The notes beneath the pieces were generated by a model. That model saw nothing but the letters and a program-made list of their open reading frames with translations. It did not search any database and had not been told where the DNA came from. 11,405 nucleotides of DNA from Candidatus Glassiibacteriota bacterium (GTDB lineage Bacteria; Gemmatimonadota; Glassbacteria; GWA2-58-10). Made by a program: the position numbers and the translations under genes. The stretch is from positions 1 to 11,405 of the forward strand of contig JAFGTO010000095.1 in NCBI GenBank assembly GCA_016934095.1, read 5' to 3'. Shown here in pieces: positions 6,405-11,405 of the stretch. How positions within the stretch are numbered: the first letter of the stretch is position 1; every line of letters starts with the position of its first letter.

Positions 6405-7268
6405 CTACAGCTTAAGCTCTTTCAGGTATTCTTTCAGCCCCTTCCTGAGGTCTTTCTGGACCAGGGCATACTCGATCGTGGTCTTGATAAAAGACAGCTT
6501 GTCTCCGACCGTGTGCCACTTGCCTTTCAGCACGTGGGCGTAAACCACCTTCTCTTTCGCCATGGCAAGAATGGCGTCGGTCAGCAGGATCTCTTTGCGC
6601 TCCTCGTTGATCTTGGTCTTGCGCAGGTAATCGAATATGTCAGCAGTGAAAATCATCCTGCCGATCAGCGCCATGTCGCTGGGGGCGTTTCCTATCGATG
6701 GTTTCTCTACCAGGTCTTCCACCAGGAATTCGCCGTTGATCGGTTTGCCCTTGATAATACCGTAATCGGAGACCTTGTTCTCGGTCACCCGGGACACCCC
6801 GAGCACGGTGCTGTTGTATTTTTCGAAAGTACGGATCATCTCTTTCAGACCGGGCTCGGGGCCCTGGATCAGGTCGTCGCCGAACAGCACGGCGAACGGT
6901 TCATCCCCGATATGACTGGCGGCCTTGAGCACCGCATGTCCGGTGCCCAGCGATTCTTTCTGCTGCACGTAGTGGATGTCGGCCAGCTGCTCGATTTTCT
7001 CCAGGGTCCGCAGCACTTCGTCCTGGCCCTTGTTGCGGAGGTTCACGTTCAGCTCGACCGACTTATCGAAGTGCTCGACAATGGCCCTCTTGCCGCGGCC
7101 GGTGATTACCAGGATGTCCTCGATGCCGCTGTCCACGATCTCCTCGATGATGTACTGGATCGCCGGCTTGTCGACGATCGGGATCATTTCTTTCGGCAAG
7201 GCCTTGGTGGCGGGTAAAAAACGTGTTCCCAGTCCGGCTGCCGGAATCACGGCCTTACGGACTCTCAT
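6405..7268 (-). CDS. galU: UTP-glucose-1-phosphate uridylyltransferase (GalU-like)
   Basis: This 287-residue cytoplasmic nucleotidyltransferase is expected to make UDP-glucose from UTP and glucose-1-phosphate for polysaccharide, glycolipid and galactose metabolism. Visible: the nucleotide-binding AAGLGTRFLPATKALPKEM at 10-28 with R16 and K26, the GtaB-type ITGRGKRAI at 55-63, the metal-site GDD at 130-132, VEKP at 187-190, IGR at 202-204, and LTDAI at 229-233. Length is typical. Two spots depart from E. coli GalU and B. subtilis GtaB as remembered: LGTGHA at 107-112 where those have KGLGHA, and HTVG at 253-256 where those have an Asp before x-G. These could shift the sugar specificity. The ATG at 7268 has AAGGAG six bases upstream. 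It is the first gene of a probable operon with the two protease genes. Confidence 0.88.
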   Translation of the reverse strand: MRVRKAVIPAAGLGTRFLPATKALPKEMIPIVDKPAIQYIIEEIVDSGIEDILVITGRGKRAIVEHFDKSVELNVNLRNKGQDEVLRTLEKIEQLADIHYVQQKESLGTGHAVLKAASHIGDEPFAVLFGDDLIQGPEPGLKEMIRTFEKYNSTVLGVSRVTENKVSDYGIIKGKPINGEFLVEDLVEKPSIGNAPSDMALIGRMIFTADIFDYLRKTKINEERKEILLTDAILAMAKEKVVYAHVLKGKWHTVGDKLSFIKTTIEYALVQKDLRKGLKEYLKELKL

Positions 7269-7274
7269 TAGCCG

Positions 7275-7280
7275 CTCCTT
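7275..7280 (-). promoter_or_regulatory. Ribosome binding site of galU
   Basis: On the minus strand AAGGAG lies six bases before the ATG read from 7268, a near-ideal site supporting this start. Confidence 0.7.
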
Positions 7281-7358
7281 GTTCTGGCATTGAGAAAATG
7301 AAGAAAATTTTTTATATCACAGGACTCTTGTCGCCTGTGGCGCTTTCCATAAAATTTT

Positions 7359-7387
7359 AAACTAATTCGTAACTAACTGAATTTCAA
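7359..7387 (-). promoter_or_regulatory. Candidate galU operon promoter
   Basis: On the minus strand TTGAAA (7387-7382) is one base off the -35 consensus and lies 17 bases from TAGTTT (7364-7359), a poor -10. An alternative AT-rich -10-like stretch, GATATAAA, lies nearer the gene at about 7317-7310, preceded by TG, but has no good -35. The leader would be roughly 35-85 bases long. Confidence 0.25.
7360..7376. repeat. Helically phased direct repeat upstream of galU
   Basis: AACTAA occurs at 7360-7365 and 7371-7376, with starts 11 bp apart, about one turn of B-DNA. It lies about 95-110 bp upstream of the galU start, overlapping the candidate promoter. Such spacing is common for two-component response-regulator sites, but the short AT-rich repeat could be chance. 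Confidence 0.35.
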
Positions 7388-7445
7388 GGGAAAAGTGATT
7401 CGGATGGAGAGCGCATTCCCCGTGGCTTGCCGCGGTGAGTCTTCG

Positions 7446-7511
7446 ACCGGCGCGGCTAGTGAGGCAGCCTGAGGTGCGGCCTAGGTGAAGCGGGCCGGTA
7501 ATTTTTCTTTT
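7446..7511 (+). ncRNA. Possible structured RNA or attenuator ending in a T-rich run
   Basis: ACCGGC (7446-7451) pairs perfectly with GCCGGT (7494-7499), and AGGC (7462-7465) can pair with GCCT (7479-7482) inside it. A T-rich tract (7499-7511, TAATTTTTCTTTT) follows at once. This gives a large terminator-like hairpin facing the gene at 7658, which could end a small RNA begun near 7340-7440 or act as a leader attenuator. I recognise no known RNA family. Pairing in GC-rich DNA over 54 bases can arise by chance. Confidence 0.25.
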
Positions 7512-7642
7512 CAACCGGGGATGGATTCCATATCTTGATTGCAGGCAGACAGGGGCTGACCAATGTCTGCCGAAAAGCTGCAGGCCCGGGAAGATTATCG
7601 CTGGTTCGGGCACGGTGTACCGTGGAATATCATATACTTGCC

Positions 7643-7651
7643 GGAGGGAGG
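7643..7651 (+). promoter_or_regulatory. Strong ribosome binding site deciding the start at 7658
   Basis: GGAGGGAGG ends six bases before the ATG at 7658. It rules out the in-frame start at 7535, which would put 41 residues before an otherwise standard signal peptide. Confidence 0.8.
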
Positions 7652-7657
7652 TATCAG

Positions 7658-9622
7658 ATGAAACGGCCGGTTCCCGTATTGACAGTTCTATTGTTAGTCT
7701 TGCTCGTTCCCCGGTTATGGGCGGAACAGTGCTCGGTAAAGCTGGTGAGCTCGGCCCAGCCGGACTGCTGGAGCCTGGAGGAAATAGTCCTGGAGGTTAC
7801 CGGGGGCATCCACAGCGACAGGGAAAAAGCCCTGGCACTGCATAATTTCGGTATGAAGCACCAGATCCATTTTATCGGGCCGATGGAGGATGGCGGCTAC
7901 CTGGTGGACGCCTTGAAAATACTGGGCGTCTACGGCTACAGCCTCTGCGGCAACAACAGCGCGGCCATGTGCGCCCTCTACAACCTGGCCGGGCTGGAGG
8001 CCAGGAGGCGCTTCCTCAACGGGCACGTGGTGCCGGAAGTGCGCTTCGAGGGCCGCTGGAACTATATCGACACCGACATGTACGGCTACGTAGTCAAGCC
8101 GGATGGCAGCCTGGCCTCGGTGGACGACCTGCTGGCCGACCCCTCTCTTTTCCGCCGCGACAGTTTCAACCCTGACCCTTTCCTCCCTTTCGACAGCATG
8201 AAGGGTATGCAGAGCTGCTTCGCAGACACCGAGGGCAAGAAGGATTACCACCCGTACCTCTGCGCGCATATCATGGCTCTCCGGCTGCGCACCAGGGAGT
8301 CGGTTACCTGCTATTTCCGGCCAAGAGACCGCTTTTACATCGCGCCTTCCGCCCTGCCGCAGGAGATGGGAACCAACTACCGCAGTTACTGGCTGGAGGG
8401 ACCGGTGAGGGCGAACTCGCTGGCCTGGACCGATACGGTCCCCGCGGCTTACGGGAACGCGCTGTTCGAGTACCGGCCAGACCTGGGGTCCCAGGTCTTT
8501 CGCCTGGAGAATCCATCGGTCTCCGGGGTGAAAACACTCTCCGGGGATGAGCTGCCCCCCCTGGCGGCCGCGGCCAGGGACAAACCGGCCTCGCTGGTGG
8601 TCGAGGTAACCACGCCCTGGGTCATCGCCGGCCTGCAGAACGACCTCACCGATTTCCAAGACAACTCCGGCGGCGCGGTGGTCAGCGGCTGGTTCTGGCG
8701 CCCGGCTGACAGCGATGAAAACCGTATCCTGGTCAGTACGGATGGAGCCAGGACCTGGGAGCAGGTCTGGGAAAACCCGCGCCTGGGAGCCGTGCCTTTC
8801 CGGGTGGATTTCACCCCGCTGGTCGAGGGACATTACGGCTACCTGGTCAAGTTCGAGTGGGTGGACCGCGAGGGCTCCGGTAAGGTGGGCCTGGAAGGGC
8901 TCGCCCTGGAGACCTGGACCGAGCTCTCGCCCATGGCCCTGCCGCGCCTCGAACCCGGTAAGAACACCCTCACCCTCTCCAACGGTATCCACAGGGCCGC
9001 CCTCAGCCAGAGCCGCTGGGAAAAAGGTGTCGGGCTCAGGGACCAGGAACTGCAGAACCTGATGCCCGTGGAGGGATCGTCCCTGCTGGTCCCGGTCGAG
9101 CCGGATAAGCCCGGAATCCTTACTTTCTCTCTCCCCGCCGATGGCCTGATTGATGAGCTGCGCCTGGGGGTCGAGGCCCGGACCCTGCAGCAGGGAAAAC
9201 CGCAGGATGTTTCCGTGCGCCTGTCGGTCTCGGAAAACAGGGGGGCCTCGTGGACAGAGCTCGCCGCTTTTGACAGCCACCCGGAGCATGAGCAGGACTG
9301 GCTGACTTTCAACCACGTGGTCAGGGACCGCAGCCTGAGCGGTGCCGACACCCGGGTCAAGGTCGAGGTGGACCGCGGCGGCCTGAGCAAGGTGGTGGCG
9401 AACAGCCTGGTCAGGACGGCTCCCAGGGTGCCGAGCGCCCTGCGGGTCAGCCATACCTGGCTGGAGGGACCCGGCCGCAGGAACCGCCAGACAGTCTCCT
9501 GGACTTTCCAGCCCGGCGCCGAGAACACTTCCTACGAGGTGGTTACCCCGGAACAGGGGATTATCAACGAGTCTTTCAAGATAGAAGCCATTGCCCCTGG
9601 AAAGACGGGGGATGCCGAATAA
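7658..9622 (+). CDS. Secreted transglutaminase-like protein with Asp-box beta domains
   Basis: This 654-residue protein starts with a Sec signal peptide (MKR, hydrophobic 7-20, likely cleavage after LWA at residue 22). Residues about 40-145 resemble a transglutaminase-like cysteine-protease fold: C97 in SLCGNN starting a helix, H123 in GHVVPEV, and D138 in WNYIDTD have the order and spacing of the Cys-His-Asp triad. Bacterial members are peptidases, amidases or crosslinking enzymes; the substrate is unknown. The remaining sequence is beta-rich, with two Asp-box-like motifs: STDGARTW (360-367) and SENRGASW (525-532, a degenerate form). Such motifs occur in sialidase-like and carbohydrate-associated folds, here as separate sandwich modules rather than a full propeller. 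The alpha/beta-hydrolase gene starts 30 bp downstream, so the two are probably co-expressed outside the cytoplasm. Confidence 0.7.
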   Translation: MKRPVPVLTVLLLVLLVPRLWAEQCSVKLVSSAQPDCWSLEEIVLEVTGGIHSDREKALALHNFGMKHQIHFIGPMEDGGYLVDALKILGVYGYSLCGNNSAAMCALYNLAGLEARRRFLNGHVVPEVRFEGRWNYIDTDMYGYVVKPDGSLASVDDLLADPSLFRRDSFNPDPFLPFDSMKGMQSCFADTEGKKDYHPYLCAHIMALRLRTRESVTCYFRPRDRFYIAPSALPQEMGTNYRSYWLEGPVRANSLAWTDTVPAAYGNALFEYRPDLGSQVFRLENPSVSGVKTLSGDELPPLAAAARDKPASLVVEVTTPWVIAGLQNDLTDFQDNSGGAVVSGWFWRPADSDENRILVSTDGARTWEQVWENPRLGAVPFRVDFTPLVEGHYGYLVKFEWVDREGSGKVGLEGLALETWTELSPMALPRLEPGKNTLTLSNGIHRAALSQSRWEKGVGLRDQELQNLMPVEGSSLLVPVEPDKPGILTFSLPADGLIDELRLGVEARTLQQGKPQDVSVRLSVSENRGASWTELAAFDSHPEHEQDWLTFNHVVRDRSLSGADTRVKVEVDRGGLSKVVANSLVRTAPRVPSALRVSHTWLEGPGRRNRQTVSWTFQPGAENTSYEVVTPEQGIINESFKIEAIAPGKTGDAE

Positions 9623-9638
9623 GGCGGACACAGCCGAC

Positions 9639-9644
9639 AGGAGG
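9639..9644 (+). promoter_or_regulatory. Ribosome binding site of the hydrolase gene
   Basis: AGGAGG lies eight bases before the ATG at 9653. A nearer ATG at 9645 is in another frame and overlaps the site, so it is not used. Confidence 0.7.
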
Positions 9645-9652
9645 ATGAAGTT

Positions 9653-11405
9653 ATGCAAAGACTGTTCAAGGCAAAAAGACCCGCCCTGGCGGCAGTCTTG
9701 GGAATTCTTTTGACTGCGGTCTCGGCGGGGTTTGCCGGGCAGGATGAGCGCTGGGTGGTCGCCCCGGAAGTCAACGCGCTGGATGATTTCAACGTGATGC
9801 CCAATTCCACCGCACTGGCAAAGCTGATGACCGAGGCTGCAGAGTACGCTCAGCGCTGGAGGCTGCCGGTGGATGCGGCCGACTGGTGGCAGCGGCGGGA
9901 CCGGCTGGAGCGGGTGGTGCTCAGGGGCCTGGGCTTGGACCCCCTGCCGGAGCGTACCCCGATGAATGTCCGGATCACGGGCAGGCACGATATGGGCGAC
10001 TACACCATCGAGAACGTCATCTTCGACAGCCGGCCCGGCTTCCCGGTTACCGCCAACCTCTACAGGCCCAAAACAGCCTCACCCGGCATGCGCCCGGCGG
10101 TCCTCTGCCCGATCGGGCATTCCCTGGATGAGGGGAAGGCCGAAAAATTCTACCAGGCACGCTGTATCAAGCTGGCCCGGCTAGGGTTCGTGGTGCTGAT
10201 CTACGATGCTATCGGGCACGGCGAGCGCTGTGTCCCGGGCAACAGCCACCACGAGGCAGGGTTCGCCCTGCTGCCCTCGGGACAGACCGTGCTAGGGTTC
10301 ATGGTCTGGGACAGCATGCGCGGCATAGATTTCCTGCAGAGCCTGCCGGATGTCGACCCGGACTGTATCGGGGTCACCGGCAACTCGGGCGGGGGCCTGA
10401 ACACCCTGTTCACCACCGCCCTGGACAGGAGGGTCAAGTGCGGGGCCCTGGCTGGTTATGTCTACCAGTCCAGCAACTGGATCAAGTATTCCGGGCCTAA
10501 CTGCACCTGCTGTTTCGTACCCGGCCTCTACCGCGAGATGGACTGGTTCGAGATTGCCGGTCTCGCCGCCCCGCGGGCCCTGCTGATGATGCAGGGGGAT
10601 GAAGACTATATCTTTCCGATAAGCGGGGCCCGCAAGGCGGGCCGCGCCACCGAGGCGCTCTACGGCCTGCTGGGGTACAGGGACCGGGCGCGCTTCGATG
10701 AGTTCCACGGCTGGCCGCACGGCTACTGGCAGCCGTTCCGCGAGGCCATGTACGGATGGATGCTCTACCACCTGATGGGCCAGGGGGATGGTTCGCCGCT
10801 GGCCGAGGGCGATGTCCGGCCGCTCGAGCCGGATGACCCCCGGCTGCTCTGCGACAAGGACGGCTCGGCGATGGCCGCCGCCCAGTCTGCGGTCGAGCTC
10901 GCTGGCGAGCTGGCGGCCAGGAAAGTCAACAGCCTGCCGGTGGAGGCCTCAAAGTCGAAGACGGCCGCTGTCAGGCGGCTGGCGGCCGGGCTGGCCGCAC
11001 CCCCCGAGCGCGAGTCGCACTACCTGATGCCCATGGTCTTCGACAGCCTGGAAACAGCCAACGGGGTCCTGGAAAAAGTCTATTTCCTCAGCGAGATAGG
11101 CCAGTACATCCCCGGGCTGCTCTGGCTTCCCGGCTCGGCAGAAGCCCCGTACCGGACAGTGATAGCCGTGGATGACCGGGGCAAGGCAGCGGTGGCCGGG
11201 TCCGGCCTGGTGGAGCCGCTGCTCGAGAGAGGCTGTGCAGTGCTCTCGGTCGACCTGCGGGGCCGGGGCGAGACCCTGGGCAGGATCGGCGCAGAGAGGG
11301 ACAACAACTTCAATTTCGCCACCCTCTCGGTCATGTGGGGCCGTCCGGCTGCCGGCGCCAGGGCCTTCGACCTCAAGCGCACCGTGGACTTTGTCGCAGG
11401 GCGCG
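9653..11405 (+). CDS. Secreted tandem alpha/beta-hydrolase, acetyl-xylan-esterase-like (partial, 3' end missing)
   Basis: The open frame has no stop and runs off the window: 584 codons are seen. A Sec signal peptide covers about residues 1-29 (basic RLFKAKR, hydrophobic to VSAGFAG). The first alpha/beta-hydrolase domain spans about 100-380. Its nucleophile elbow GNSGGG has Ser245, the acid is Asp316 or Asp318 in QGDEDYIFP, and the base is His356 in WPHGYW (or His352). A cysteine-rich CTCC at 284-287 before VPGL resembles a segment common in acetyl-xylan-esterase-like enzymes. A second, related domain begins near 470 (GLLWLP, then SVDLRGRGET), but its nucleophile would lie outside the window. 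The family removes ester groups from polysaccharides or acts as peptidase; the substrate is unassigned. It is probably co-transcribed with the transglutaminase-like gene. Confidence 0.8.
   Translation, partial: MQRLFKAKRPALAAVLGILLTAVSAGFAGQDERWVVAPEVNALDDFNVMPNSTALAKLMTEAAEYAQRWRLPVDAADWWQRRDRLERVVLRGLGLDPLPERTPMNVRITGRHDMGDYTIENVIFDSRPGFPVTANLYRPKTASPGMRPAVLCPIGHSLDEGKAEKFYQARCIKLARLGFVVLIYDAIGHGERCVPGNSHHEAGFALLPSGQTVLGFMVWDSMRGIDFLQSLPDVDPDCIGVTGNSGGGLNTLFTTALDRRVKCGALAGYVYQSSNWIKYSGPNCTCCFVPGLYREMDWFEIAGLAAPRALLMMQGDEDYIFPISGARKAGRATEALYGLLGYRDRARFDEFHGWPHGYWQPFREAMYGWMLYHLMGQGDGSPLAEGDVRPLEPDDPRLLCDKDGSAMAAAQSAVELAGELAARKVNSLPVEASKSKTAAVRRLAAGLAAPPERESHYLMPMVFDSLETANGVLEKVYFLSEIGQYIPGLLWLPGSAEAPYRTVIAVDDRGKAAVAGSGLVEPLLERGCAVLSVDLRGRGETLGRIGAERDNNFNFATLSVMWGRPAAGARAFDLKRTVDFVAGR

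Larger units (their letters stand above)
7269..7657. other. 389-bp divergent intergenic region, no gene
   Basis: This region separates galU (minus) from the transglutaminase-like gene (plus). The galU side (7290-7390) is AT-rich and holds its candidate promoter. An imperfect symmetric element ACAGG (7319-7323) and CCTGT (7334-7338) with a 10-base gap lies there. The middle (7400-7500) is GC-rich with self-complementary segments and ends in a T-rich run. On the plus strand TTTTCA (7508-7513) and TATCTT (7531-7536) are 17 bases apart and could be a weak promoter for the gene at 7658. No frame has coding character: an 83-codon minus-strand frame (7613-7362) has no ribosome binding site or recognisable motif. 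Confidence 0.5.

Noticed and set aside
6342..7217. 291-codon plus-strand frame opposite galU
   Set aside because: It is an antisense shadow of a conserved gene and starts inside the protease gene without a ribosome binding site.
7362..7613. 83-codon minus-strand frame in the divergent intergenic region
   Set aside because: There is no ribosome binding site or motif, and it covers the candidate promoter and structured segment. A real gene is unlikely.
7715..9988. 757-codon open frame on the minus strand under the secreted pair
   Set aside because: The plus strand has signal peptides, strong ribosome binding sites and catalytic motifs here. The minus frame has low-complexity Pro/Gly/Arg-rich translation without recognisable domains.

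Overview
The window is a GC-rich, gene-dense stretch of bacterial chromosome. The organism is probably Gram-negative: there are several Sec-type signal peptides, a LysM envelope protein and polytopic membrane proteins. Nothing fixes the phylum. The mix of a secreted tandem esterase, a secreted transglutaminase-like protein and poorly characterised envelope proteins would fit an uncultured environmental lineage such as the FCB group or Acidobacteria, but that is only a guess. I see no rRNA, tRNA, CRISPR array, insertion sequence or phage gene.

Layout. (1) Positions 1-261 hold no convincing gene. They contain a possible terminator cut by the window edge and a strong 12-bp inverted repeat just upstream of the first gene. 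(2) The plus-strand genes at 262-3056 encode a cytoplasmic metal-dependent amidohydrolase, a stand-alone SagB-type flavin dehydrogenase and a small YdjM/DUF457-like membrane protein. (3) A minus-strand CYTH protein (3045-3581) converges on the membrane protein gene; their 3' ends overlap inside a perfect hairpin. (4) Divergent from it, a plus-strand envelope protein (3697-4659) has an EF-hand-like calcium loop and two LysM domains. (5) A minus-strand operon at 4721-7268 reads, in transcription order, galU-like nucleotidyltransferase, M50-type intramembrane metalloprotease, ImmA/IrrE-type metallopeptidase. (6) A 389-bp divergent intergenic region (7269-7657) carries candidate control sequences and possibly a structured RNA. 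(7) The plus-strand pair at 7658-11405 encodes a secreted transglutaminase-like protein with beta-rich C-terminal domains, then a secreted tandem alpha/beta-hydrolase that runs off the window.

How the parts may work together. The secreted pair looks like an extracytoplasmic hydrolytic module acting on a polymer or glycoconjugate. The galU operon joins sugar-nucleotide supply for the envelope with two zinc proteases, one in the membrane and one soluble, which suggests coupling of envelope synthesis to proteolytic signalling. The most interesting items are this two-protease operon, the hairpin in the amidohydrolase leader, the hairpin carrying two convergent stop codons, and the substituted active-site region of the GalU-like enzyme. 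No wholly new system can be proved from this sequence alone.
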